Source: a virus
Reading direction: 5' to 3' (one strand)
DNA length: 42,510 nt
IMG/VR virus record: IMGVR_UViG_3300003937_000377
Span: 1-42,510 of that record
A program made the translations under genes and the position numbers. The first letter of the stretch is position 1. Each line of letters opens with the position of its first letter. Of this stretch, positions 15,369 to 22,660 are shown piece after piece. The notes below the pieces were generated by a model. That model saw only the letters and a program-made list of their open reading frames with translations. It made no database searches and was not told the DNA's origin.

Positions 15369-16540
15369 CACTGCACCTCCTGCGCGACATTGCCGCCGCG
15401 GCCGATGCCGCCACCACTGGTGCCGCCGGTGCCACTGCCACCGGGGTAGTACGGATTCGACTGCACCGGCACGCCGTCGATCTTGACCTGGTAGTCCAGG
15501 TAGCTGCTGCTGGTGGCACCGGGGATGGCGAACTGTTTCGTGGTGCCGTCGCCGTTGAAGGTCCAGGGACCGGCTACCGGCGGCGGCACGTTGCCGACGA
15601 TGCTATCGGGGATCCGCTCGATCACCGTGGCGGTGACCTCGAAGGGGCTGGTGAACGCGGTGATCTTCATGATCCCGAACCCACCGTGCACGTATTCCCA
15701 CTCGACGCCGACAGCGTAGTCGTTGACATTGTCGAACTTCACGTCCTGCGGACCGTCGAACGAGCGGCCACTGTCGTGCACCGGGCGCACGCTGCCGCAG
15801 ACGTAGTACGGCGTGCCGGCCAGGCCGGTCAGCACGGGTATGCTCACGCAGCGGTAGACCTTCTGGTCGCTTCGGCGGAGCGCTCCCAGCGGCACCTTCT
15901 TCTCCGCCGCCACCCAGGGCTTCACCGAGCGCAGTTCCTTTTCCTCGGCATACAGCAGCGAGCCGACCATTTCCGCGGTGAAGGTCGGGACGTTGGTCGT
16001 CACCGTCACCACGCCCTGGGTGCCAGACACGGCCAGCAGGGCGGCCTCGTCATTGTTGAACGGGCGGAAAGGGCCGCGTCGGAATTCGAAGTCGCGCAGC
16101 TCGAACTGGTCGACGGCCAGACGGCGCAGCTCTTTCTGCGGGATCCACGGGTGCACCAGGAACAGCACATCCGCCGACTGCGTGTGCCGCACCTTGTAGA
16201 TGTCCTCCCCGGTATAGGGCGTGGCCACCTCAACGATGTCCCCTGCCCCATTGCGCAGCAGCGCACCACCCACCCAGAAACGCATGTAGCCGTCGCCCAG
16301 CTCGATCGCGTACTTGACCGTTGTCGAGTAGATGAACGGGATGAAGCGGGTGGCGCGGTCGTTGTGCTTGGCACCGCCGCGGAACAGGTAGCCCGGCCGC
16401 TTCTCCCCGCCGCCGGTCGGCTTGGTGATGACGTTCAGACACCGCTTCAGGCTGATGGCGTACCGCACCATGTCGACGCGGCCCTGGAGCCCGGGCGAAA
16501 GCTCGCCGCCGGACATGCTCGGTTGCAGCAGACGTGCCAT
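15368..16540 (-). CDS. Tail tubular protein B, N-terminal part (gp12-like)
   Basis: The product has 390 residues. The start (LLQPSMSGGELSPGL, then RYAISLKRCLNVITKPTGGGEKRPG) is the classic beginning of gp12-type tail tubular proteins, followed by TRFIPFIYSTTVKYAIELG and SADVLFLVHPWIPQKELRRL. It ends in a Gly-rich tail (residues about 366-385) before a stop that overlaps the start of the next gene. In T7 and many relatives one gene of about 800 residues covers both parts. The split is clean, with a strong ribosome site, so it looks functional and not like a random frameshift. Confidence 0.82.
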   Translation of the reverse strand: MARLLQPSMSGGELSPGLQGRVDMVRYAISLKRCLNVITKPTGGGEKRPGYLFRGGAKHNDRATRFIPFIYSTTVKYAIELGDGYMRFWVGGALLRNGAGDIVEVATPYTGEDIYKVRHTQSADVLFLVHPWIPQKELRRLAVDQFELRDFEFRRGPFRPFNNDEAALLAVSGTQGVVTVTTNVPTFTAEMVGSLLYAEEKELRSVKPWVAAEKKVPLGALRRSDQKVYRCVSIPVLTGLAGTPYYVCGSVRPVHDSGRSFDGPQDVKFDNVNDYAVGVEWEYVHGGFGIMKITAFTSPFEVTATVIERIPDSIVGNVPPPVAGPWTFNGDGTTKQFAIPGATSSSYLDYQVKIDGVPVQSNPYYPGGSGTGGTSGGGIGRGGNVAQEVQ

Positions 16541-16542
16541 GG

Positions 16543-17184
16543 TCAGGCCCTCGCCATCTGGGCCATGGACGGCTGGCGCTCGTCCTCGTCGGCCTCGTTG
16601 AAGTCATGCGCCGCGGCCTGGCTGAGCGCGAGCTGGTACAGCTGCTTCAGGCCGGATTTGTTGGAGAACCCGTTGGCACCGATGATCGTCGGCGCGCCTT
16701 CCTCGGCCAGCTTGCAGGCCAGCGCATCGACGAAGTGCGCCGGGTAGCGCTCCGGGTCTTCCACGCGCGCGACGTAGATCAGATAGGCCTCGGCCCGATC
16801 GCATAGCAGCGACGTGCCGTCCGTGCCCATGGCCTGCTCGAACTGGATGCCGTGGCACTGGCGGAACTGCGGCTCGCACCAGCGCGACAGGCGGCGGCCG
16901 GCGCGCATGCCCTGATCGTCGGTGATGGCCAGCACGGTGATGCAATCCGCCGGACGGGCGTAGCGGATCTCCCAACCGGGCATCGGCGCCTCAGCGGCGA
17001 CCGCCAGGCGCTGGGCCTTCATCGCCCACGGCCACAGCCGGTCGGCCAGCACCAGGTCGCGCATCGGCTCCCATAGGCGCGAGAACACGCGCGCCTCTTT
17101 GGAGCGCTCGGTGAGCGAAGTGATCGTGATGTCCTGGGCCAGCTTGCCCAAGGCCAGGTTGCAGATTTCAACTTGGGAGGTCAT
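16543..17184 (-). CDS. Tail tubular protein A (gp11-like)
   Basis: The product has 213 residues and begins MTSQVEICNLALGKLAQD, typical of T7 gp11-type adaptor proteins. LWPWAMKAQRLA, RPADCITVLAI, and AEAYLIYVARVEDPERYPAHFVDALACKLAEE follow, all family hallmarks. It forms the ring between portal and nozzle. It lies two bases upstream of the gp12-like gene, and the gap before it carries a strong hairpin. Confidence 0.88.
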   Translation of the reverse strand: MTSQVEICNLALGKLAQDITITSLTERSKEARVFSRLWEPMRDLVLADRLWPWAMKAQRLAVAAEAPMPGWEIRYARPADCITVLAITDDQGMRAGRRLSRWCEPQFRQCHGIQFEQAMGTDGTSLLCDRAEAYLIYVARVEDPERYPAHFVDALACKLAEEGAPTIIGANGFSNKSGLKQLYQLALSQAAAHDFNEADEDERQPSMAQMARA

Positions 17185-17191
17185 GGCTCAC

Positions 17192-17224
17192 CCAGAAAGA
17201 AGAAGGCCGCCCGAAGGCGGCCTT
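17192..17224 (-). terminator. Terminator-like hairpin between cement and tail genes
   Basis: AAGGCCGCC/GGCGGCCTT forms a 9-bp stem with a CGAA/TTCG loop. On the minus strand TTCTTCTTTCTGG follows. Transcription leaving the head genes should be partly stopped here before the gp11-like gene. Confidence 0.7.
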
Positions 17225-17242
17225 GTGTTGCCAGTGGTGCGA

Positions 17243-17710
17243 TCAGGACGCCGGGGTGGCCGGCTTGCCGTCTGCGTACACGCGCCAGATGCTCGGGTCG
17301 AGCGTCAGATACGCGTTGAAGGCACCAGCCGTCAGCGGTCCGGTCGCCACCGTGTAGCGCACGCCCAGGTACTGCTTGTAGTCGCCCGCCGGCAGCGGCA
17401 CGACCGCCAGGACTGCACCGGCAGTCATGTCGGCCAGTGCCAGGGCGCCGGTGGCGTAGTGCACCCTCGGGTTGGTGGACAGAGCGGCGTTGTCGGCCGA
17501 CTCCAGGGACGCGACGACGGTGGCAGCGCCTGCCGCTGCTGCAGCCTGGGTGGCGACGATCACCAGATAGGTAATCGCCGGAGCGCCCAAGTTTTCGGTG
17601 GCATTCGGCGCAAGGCCGGTGCCCTTCAGGTTCATCACGTTGGTCGAAATGGCGGTCGCGGTGACCGCCTGCGCCGAGGAGAACTCGGCGCGTGCGTCAA
17701 TGTGGGACAT
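17243..17710 (-). CDS. Capsid cement protein, Bbp16 family
   Basis: The product has 155 residues. The start (ARAEFSSAQAVTATAISTNVMNL) and end (KQYLGVRYTVATGPLTAGAFNAYLTLD) match the Bbp16 family. In Bordetella phage BPP-1 that protein is a jelly-roll cement protein bound over the capsid. Location directly downstream of the major capsid gene agrees. Ala-rich middle strands are visible. No membrane segments are present. Confidence 0.85.
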   Translation of the reverse strand: MSHIDARAEFSSAQAVTATAISTNVMNLKGTGLAPNATENLGAPAITYLVIVATQAAAAAGAATVVASLESADNAALSTNPRVHYATGALALADMTAGAVLAVVPLPAGDYKQYLGVRYTVATGPLTAGAFNAYLTLDPSIWRVYADGKPATPAS

Positions 17711-17745
17711 GGGTCTTGCTCCAGTTGTGTGGGTTTACTTTCAGC

Positions 17746-17761
17746 ACCCGCCGAAGCGGGT
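17746..17761 (-). other. Hairpin between capsid and cement genes
   Basis: ACCCGC-CGAA-GCGGGT makes a 6-bp stem with a stable tetraloop on either strand. No U-run follows on the minus strand, so it may be an RNA-processing or stability element and not a terminator. Confidence 0.4.
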
Positions 17762-17769
17762 TCGGTCGG

Positions 17770-18762
17770 TTACGCGACGGCGCCTTCATCCCAGGCGAGC
17801 GCGTCGCTGACGCGGATCGGGATGCCACGGAAGGTGTTCACCGGCTGACCGTTCAGTTCGGTTTGCTTCAGCGCCAGGATGCGGCGGTTGTTGGCCTGGA
17901 TGTCCAGCCACTCGTAAATGTCGCGGTTGACGTAGATCACCGTGTTCAAGCTCTCCAGGCGCTCGATGCGGTGCGTCGCCTTGATCAGCTCGTTGATCAG
18001 CACCAGCTCGGTGTTCGGCTCGGGATCGACCTTCAGATTGCTGACCTTGATGTTCGCCACGCGGGCGATGCAACGCGGGTCCTCAACCGCCAGGCCGGCC
18101 TGCAGCGCAAACCAGTCGCGGTAGGCCGGGTACTTGCCGCCGTTGCCATCGTCGACCAGTTCGTCGCCGTAGTCGGTGTGCTGGATGCCGGCCTTGGTGC
18201 CCTTGGCGTAGATGCCATACACCGAGTCATCGCCCCAGCCAACGACCCAGATCGAGGTCAGATTGCTGCCAGTGCCCGACAGCTTGATGATCTGGCGCGA
18301 CAGGTCGCCGGTGGCGTCGGCGTAGCGCTCCTTCAGGCCCACGAATCCGGCCGACTGGATCTTGGAGCCGTTGAAGAACTGCGACTCGAAGCTCTGGCCG
18401 ATCGCCTCGATGTGGCGGCCGTTCTTCTTCACGCGGAAGTCGGAGACGTTGGTCGACAGCTCAGCCAGCACCTTGTCGACCTGGCCCAGCGACGCGAACT
18501 CGGCAGTGGCTTCGGTGATGTCGGCGGCCTTGCCGGTCGACGGCTTCACGCCAGCGTTGAGCTTGCGCAGAACGGCCTCGGGCAGCTGCGTTTCCACGCC
18601 GATGCGGTGACCGTTCGTGGTGTTGGCTTCAACCCACGGGATGTCCTGGAAGACCGGCTTGCGCTTGGTCAGGATCTCCGCGATCGGCAGCGGCTTGCCG
18701 TCCTGGGTGTAGCGGGTGGAGATGTCGGTGATGTTCGGAACATCACGGGTCAGAGTTGCCAT
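17770..18762 (-). CDS. Major capsid protein, BPP-1 type
   Basis: The product has 330 residues. The pattern DISTRYTQDGKPLPIAEILTKRKPVFQDIPW and the later GIPIRVSDAL near the C-terminus fit the BPP-1-like major capsid family, which has a permuted HK97-like fold. Scaffold and cement genes flank it. Hairpins bracket the gene on both sides, which could raise its relative expression or stabilise its message. Confidence 0.88.
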   Translation of the reverse strand: MATLTRDVPNITDISTRYTQDGKPLPIAEILTKRKPVFQDIPWVEANTTNGHRIGVETQLPEAVLRKLNAGVKPSTGKAADITEATAEFASLGQVDKVLAELSTNVSDFRVKKNGRHIEAIGQSFESQFFNGSKIQSAGFVGLKERYADATGDLSRQIIKLSGTGSNLTSIWVVGWGDDSVYGIYAKGTKAGIQHTDYGDELVDDGNGGKYPAYRDWFALQAGLAVEDPRCIARVANIKVSNLKVDPEPNTELVLINELIKATHRIERLESLNTVIYVNRDIYEWLDIQANNRRILALKQTELNGQPVNTFRGIPIRVSDALAWDEGAVA

Positions 18763-18782
18763 TGTTCAGTCCTCTGGATACG

Positions 18783-18803
18783 AAAAAGCCGCCAATCGGC
18801 GGC
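18783..18803 (-). terminator. Rho-independent-like terminator between scaffold and capsid genes
   Basis: GCCGCC-AATC-GGCGGC forms a 6-bp stem, and on the minus strand it is followed by TTTTT. It lies about 20 bases before the capsid start, so capsid expression must rely on read-through, antitermination or its own promoter. Confidence 0.7.
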
Positions 18804-18827
18804 CGTGGGATGGGTTGTTGTGTTGGC

Positions 18828-19541
18828 TCAGTCGCGCTGGCGTGCGGCCGGGCGGTCGGCGTACTGGTACATGCGGTCACCGGTGCTCTGCGTGCCACTG
18901 GTGGTGGTACCGCCCAGACCGTCCACCTTGCTGTCGCGAAGGAACTCGCCGAAGAAGGCGAATGCCTTGATCATGGTCGGGTGGTTGCCCCAGCCCAGTT
19001 CGTTGAACGCCTTGGTCAGCTCGGGGTCGTTGATGGCCTTCACCGCGGTGGTGGCCAGGCCGACGGCTTCGTCGTACTTGGCGCCCAACTGCTGCTTGGC
19101 ATCCGCGCCCCACTGCTCCAGCTGCTGCAGGCGCTGAGCCTCCACGGCTTGGTGCAGTGCCGCCGCGTCCTGCCCGGCCATCTGGGTATACAGGTCTACG
19201 GCCTCCTGGGCCTGTTCCTGCGTCCAACCCTTGGCCTTGAAGAACTCGGTGGCCTGCCCGAGGCGGTCGCCTTCGAGAGTGAATCCCTCCGGCACCTTGA
19301 ACGCCTCGTATTGCTCCGGTGCGCCATCGCTGGTGTCGCCCTTGGACTTGCCGGCCTCGCCGCCTTCGTCCTTGGTGTCCGTGCTGGTGGTGCCCTTCGC
19401 ATCACCTCCGTTCCCCGTACCCTCGGTTGCCGGCTGGCCACTGCCGCCGGTGCCCTGCTGTTCCGTGGTGCTGGTGGTGGTCTTGCCCTCGCCTTCGCCA
19501 GAATTTTGGGTGCTGGTCTCGGTGGCGGTTTCAGTCGACAT
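18828..19541 (-). CDS. Capsid scaffolding/assembly protein
   Basis: The product has 237 residues. The first 75 residues are a low-complexity Thr/Gly/Glu-rich disordered region. A helical region follows (GRLGQATEFFKAKGW-like, QEAVDLYTQ, coiled coil LEQWGADAKQQLGAKYDEAV), then a short basic tail. This layout, directly upstream of the major capsid gene, fits a phage scaffold. The GTG at 19547 is possible, but the ATG at 19541 is 8 bases from AGGA and is preferred. The start overlaps the end of the upstream gene. Confidence 0.78.
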   Translation of the reverse strand: MSTETATETSTQNSGEGEGKTTTSTTEQQGTGGSGQPATEGTGNGGDAKGTTSTDTKDEGGEAGKSKGDTSDGAPEQYEAFKVPEGFTLEGDRLGQATEFFKAKGWTQEQAQEAVDLYTQMAGQDAAALHQAVEAQRLQQLEQWGADAKQQLGAKYDEAVGLATTAVKAINDPELTKAFNELGWGNHPTMIKAFAFFGEFLRDSKVDGLGGTTTSGTQSTGDRMYQYADRPAARQRD

Positions 19542-19890
19542 GTTCACTTTCCTCGGGTTGCTGCAGCTGCGACTGCAGCCGCTTCAGTGCACTGTTGGCC
19601 TCGGCGCGCATTTGAGCTTCGCGCTCCGGGCAGTTGTCACGGATTGCCAGCAGCCACCACAGGGCGGCCTCCTGCCGGCCGATGGCGCGGGACTGGGCCA
19701 TCGCATTGGTGTTGAAGGCGCTGGCGTCCACGCCCATTGCCTGCAGGAACGCCCAGACCACACGTCGGCCTACGGGCTCCGACAGTACGCTGCGGATGTC
19801 CTCACGCAGCTGGCGAAGCTCCAGCACGGCCAGATGTCGCTCGCGTCGCTCCTGGTCGATGTCCTCCGGGCTGCGACCCGGCCGGCTCAT
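19531..19890 (-). CDS. Bbp19-like phage protein
   Basis: The product has 119 residues. The core GRRVVWAFLQAMGVDASAF, then GRQEAALWWLLAI, matches the Bbp19-type domain that occurs near the portal gene in BPP-1-like phages. Function is not established; position between portal and scaffold suggests a head-assembly role. It overlaps the portal gene stop (ATGA). Confidence 0.75.
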   Translation of the reverse strand: MSRPGRSPEDIDQERRERHLAVLELRQLREDIRSVLSEPVGRRVVWAFLQAMGVDASAFNTNAMAQSRAIGRQEAALWWLLAIRDNCPEREAQMRAEANSALKRLQSQLQQPEESEHVD

Positions 19891-21599
19891 GCTGCACCCT
19901 GCATGGCGTCAATCAGCGCCTGGGCCGCCGAGCCTTCCTCGGGCACCGTATCGCTGGCAGTCTTCAGTGCTTGGGTTGCATCCTTCAGCGGCTGCGCGGC
20001 CGCCGCGAGCTGCTGCTGACGCTGCTGCTGGGCGCGATCGGCACGAATACTGGCCACTGCGTCGTCGCTGCGGATGATCGAAGCCGGACCACCGACCGCA
20101 GTGGTGTATTCGTCGACTACCTGGTCCGCGTCCAGCTTGTCCATCACTGAGGGATCGCCGGTTGCCTGGGCGACGCCGGCAACGAACTGCACCGTGCGCT
20201 CGATAGAGCCGACTGCTGCGGCCTTGGCCGCCTGCGCCAGGATGCTGGTGTACTCGATCTTCAGAGGCAGGTCCGCCAGCACCTGCGGTGGGTCCGGGAT
20301 GCGGCCGGCGCGTTCGAGAAGGCGGAACACGCGGACGATCACCGGGTCGAGAACTTCGTCCGTGATCGACTCCAGCGTGGGCGCCAGCACGGCAGCCTTC
20401 TCTTCCTTGCGGGTGGCGATCTCGGTGGCCGTGCGGTCCGTCTTGTCGCCCAGCGCTTCCAGCATCAGGAAGAGCTGATAGAAGAAGGCCCGCTCGATGC
20501 GGGCCTCGATGGTGGCGATCTCTTCGCGGATCTGCTGCAACGCCCTGGCATCGGGCGTGTAGACCGGCGCAACGGTGGCGTTGACCGAGTCCTGCGGCAG
20601 GTAAACCATGCCGCCCTTCCGCAGGCGCGCGCCTCCGGACCGCTTCAGCGATTCCGGACCCCCGAGTGTGGGATCGGAGAGTTGCTCCATCAGACGCAGC
20701 TTTTCGCCTTCCAGATACTGCAGCTGCTTGATGTCACCCAAGCAGTCGACCGCAGGGCTGGTGGAGTAGACGTCCTCCGCCACAGGGTTCCAGCGAGCCA
20801 CCACGAAAGGCGCTTCGTAGTGCCCGCCGATGTCCAGAATCCCGTGATCGGCGGCGCCCACACCATCGATCCAGACTACCTCGCGGTAGGGTCGGAACTG
20901 CGGCGCCTGCAGCCCCAGTGGCCCGATACCGGGGCGCTCGTTGGGATTCGGCTCGATCAGCGACTCCACGATGAACTCGCGATCGCCATTGTTGGCCAGG
21001 CAGTCCCGAACGGTTCTCGGCAGCCGGTCTGCACCGTAGCGCTGCTCCAGCTGCCGGGCGGTCTTGGTGTACCGGCGCCACAGCGAGTCGACACGCTGCT
21101 GGTCGTCCAGCCCCACCGCATAGGTTCCTGCGGTCAGCGAGTAGAACCGAACCACCTCGCGCGGATCTTCGAGGATCAGCATTGGCGCAGTGCCGAACAG
21201 CCCGTCCTCCGTGTAGACGACCGGCATGGCCTTGTAGAAGTTGCTGCTGGCCAAGGCGTCGCGGATGCGCTGCGCTACGTCGTCCAGCCATACCCGAACG
21301 CCAAACTGCTCAGACAGCGACGGGTCCGGCGTCTTGACCAGGAACCATGGCTGAGCCTTCGGCGTCATGTGGGACATCATGCCGGCCGACATCGTGCGCA
21401 GGACCTCGGTGGCGGTGCTGTTGATCACCTTGGCCCGGTTGCGCTTCCTGGGCTTCGTGTCGGTCTCGCCATAGAAACGGCCGCGGGTCGGGTCCACGTA
21501 CTCCGACACCTGGCGCCAGTCGGTGTTCCAGTCCGTCTGGTTGTCCTTCATGGCCTTCTTGCGGCGCCGGCAGTGCGCGCGCAGCTCCATCATGTCCAT
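19887..21599 (-). CDS. Portal (head-tail connector) protein
   Basis: The product has 570 residues. It shows the T7-type connector hallmarks: WRQVSEYVDPTRGRF near residue 28, INSTATEVLRTMSAGMMSHMTPKAQPWF, then EDGLFGTAPMLIL and YSLTAGTYAVGLDDQ. The C-terminal 70 residues are Gln/Ala-rich coiled coil. A ring of twelve copies would sit at the capsid vertex and serve DNA entry and exit. Upstream, where the large terminase gene would be expected, only small genes are found. Confidence 0.9.
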   Translation of the reverse strand: MDMMELRAHCRRRKKAMKDNQTDWNTDWRQVSEYVDPTRGRFYGETDTKPRKRNRAKVINSTATEVLRTMSAGMMSHMTPKAQPWFLVKTPDPSLSEQFGVRVWLDDVAQRIRDALASSNFYKAMPVVYTEDGLFGTAPMLILEDPREVVRFYSLTAGTYAVGLDDQQRVDSLWRRYTKTARQLEQRYGADRLPRTVRDCLANNGDREFIVESLIEPNPNERPGIGPLGLQAPQFRPYREVVWIDGVGAADHGILDIGGHYEAPFVVARWNPVAEDVYSTSPAVDCLGDIKQLQYLEGEKLRLMEQLSDPTLGGPESLKRSGGARLRKGGMVYLPQDSVNATVAPVYTPDARALQQIREEIATIEARIERAFFYQLFLMLEALGDKTDRTATEIATRKEEKAAVLAPTLESITDEVLDPVIVRVFRLLERAGRIPDPPQVLADLPLKIEYTSILAQAAKAAAVGSIERTVQFVAGVAQATGDPSVMDKLDADQVVDEYTTAVGGPASIIRSDDAVASIRADRAQQQRQQQLAAAAQPLKDATQALKTASDTVPEEGSAAQALIDAMQGAA

Positions 21600-21862
21600 C
21601 AGCCTCCCCCCAGCACGGTATTGCGCGGAGCTGTTCCACCCAGCGCGGTTGTGGTCGGTGCCAGCGATCGATAGGCCACAGAGGACGCGCCGCTGCTGGC
21701 GTAGGTGCGGCGCTCGTCCTCGGCTTCCTTGCGAGCGCGGCGCACGCGGCCAGTGGGATCACCCACGGCGGTCTTGGTGACGCCGAGCGGGTCGGCGTAC
21801 TTGCCGGTCTTGTCGCCGAACAGCAGGCCACCTGGATCGATGATCTGGCGCGAGGTGCACAT
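21599..21862 (-). CDS. Small phage protein upstream of portal, unknown function
   Basis: The product has 87 residues. The frame extends upstream, but the ATG at 21862 gives MCTSRQIIDPGGLLFGDKTG and lies just after the previous gene's stop. Its end (TALGGTAPRNTVLGGG) is similar in pattern to the end of the neighbouring protein encoded at 21867-22070. The stop overlaps the portal start (TGATG). It is probably a minor virion protein, by position only. Confidence 0.62.
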   Translation of the reverse strand: MCTSRQIIDPGGLLFGDKTGKYADPLGVTKTAVGDPTGRVRRARKEAEDERRTYASSGASSVAYRSLAPTTTALGGTAPRNTVLGGG

Positions 21863-21866
21863 GACG

Positions 21867-22070
21867 TCAGGCACCCAGTGCCGTCTTGACCGACGCAGTC
21901 GGCATCGCCGAGCTGGTGTCACCGGCCAGGATCGTCGACCTGGCGCCGAAGCGCAGGCGCTGCCGCTGGCGTTCGCGGTCACGCTCATTCACGGCGGCAT
22001 CGTCGATCGACTCGGGCGCCACTTCGGGCGCTGCGGCCACCGGCTTCACCTTGGGGGCGGAGTTGCACAT
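21867..22070 (-). CDS. Small phage protein (MCNSAP type), unknown function
   Basis: The product has 67 residues: MCNSAPKVKP, a Pro/Ala-rich linker, a basic helix (NERDRERQRQRLRF) and GARSTILAG. AAGGA lies 6 bases before the ATG at 22070. Similar short proteins occur beside the portal gene in podoviruses and may be minor head components, though I cannot name a function. Confidence 0.6.
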   Translation of the reverse strand: MCNSAPKVKPVAAAPEVAPESIDDAAVNERDRERQRQRLRFGARSTILAGDTSSAMPTASVKTALGA

Positions 22071-22080
22071 GGGGATTCCT

Positions 22081-22395
22081 TCAGGACAACGGGTTGTAGG
22101 GCTCACCGGCCTGCTGGTCGGCGTGGTCGCGATGCTCCATCGGCGACCCATCGGGGACGGTCGCGGCCGCAGTGCGGTCTTCTTCATGATTCGCTCCAAT
22201 GGTGGCCAGTGCCTCGGCCTGGGCGTGCTCGGTGGCGCGGGCCCCGTTGACCTGTGCCACCTGGGCGGCGCTAGCACTGGCCTGCTGCCGGGCCTCGTTG
22301 CCCTCAGCGCGATCACCGCGCCACACCCAGCCAGCAGCAAAGCCCATCAGGCCAACCACCGGCAGCGCGATCAGCAGGGCGCGGGTGAGGATCAT
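22081..22395 (-). CDS. Rz-like inner-membrane spanin candidate
   Basis: The product has 104 residues. An N-terminal membrane segment (about residues 5-24) is followed by a hydrophilic Ala/Gln/Glu-rich helix (EARQQASASAAQVAQVNGARA) and a polar tail. With the lysozyme and holin genes close upstream, this fits an i-spanin that links the membranes during lysis. It is shorter than lambda Rz (153 residues). No convincing lipoprotein partner was found. Confidence 0.55.
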   Translation of the reverse strand: MILTRALLIALPVVGLMGFAAGWVWRGDRAEGNEARQQASASAAQVAQVNGARATEHAQAEALATIGANHEEDRTAAATVPDGSPMEHRDHADQQAGEPYNPLS

Positions 22396-22399
22396 GGGG

Positions 22400-22645
22400 T
22401 TAGAAGCTCGTCGGCTTGGCCACGGCGCGGGTAAGCGCCATCAGGCCGGTCTGGAAGTCCGTCTTGGCGATGGCCGACCAACGGTAGCAATCGCCCTTGT
22501 CGCCCTCGATCGCAGTGTTGGTGTCGTTGACCTTGTTGACCAGGGCCTGCAGCTCCTCACCCTTCGCCTTGATCTCGTTCATCAGGTCGATCTCGGCCTG
22601 GCTCAGTTCGCGGTAGCCGGTGATCTTGCGGTGCTGGTTTTCCAT
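22400..22645 (-). CDS. acb2: Acb2-like cyclic-oligonucleotide sponge (predicted anti-CBASS protein)
   Basis: The product has 81 residues and starts HRKITGYRELSQAEIDLMNEIK, with a helical hairpin and the end TDFQTGLMALTRAVAKP. This is the pattern of the Acb2/Tad1-type hairpin family. Acb2 of Pseudomonas phage PaMx33 forms hexamers that trap cyclic di- and trinucleotides, blocking CBASS effectors. The two residues reported as essential there, Tyr11 and Lys26, fall at the same numbers in this protein (Y11 and K26). AGGAGG lies 5 bases before the ATG. It sits between lysozyme and spanin genes, so it is made with the late genes unless it has its own promoter, and it might also arrive too late to act early. 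Confidence 0.82.
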   Translation of the reverse strand: MENQHRKITGYRELSQAEIDLMNEIKAKGEELQALVNKVNDTNTAIEGDKGDCYRWSAIAKTDFQTGLMALTRAVAKPTSF

Positions 22646-22660
22646 GACGCCCTCCTGGGA

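Noticed and set aside
13791-15449. Plus-strand frame of 552 codons opposite the tail tube gene
   Set aside because: Shadow of the gp12-like genes; no domain pattern.
22220-22340. Out-of-frame lipobox-like LLAGC followed by a Pro-rich stretch inside the spanin-like gene, as a possible Rz1
   Set aside because: Only three residues precede the AGC part after a non-ATG start, with a stop directly upstream, so there is no proper signal peptide; Pro-rich shadow frames are common in such DNA.
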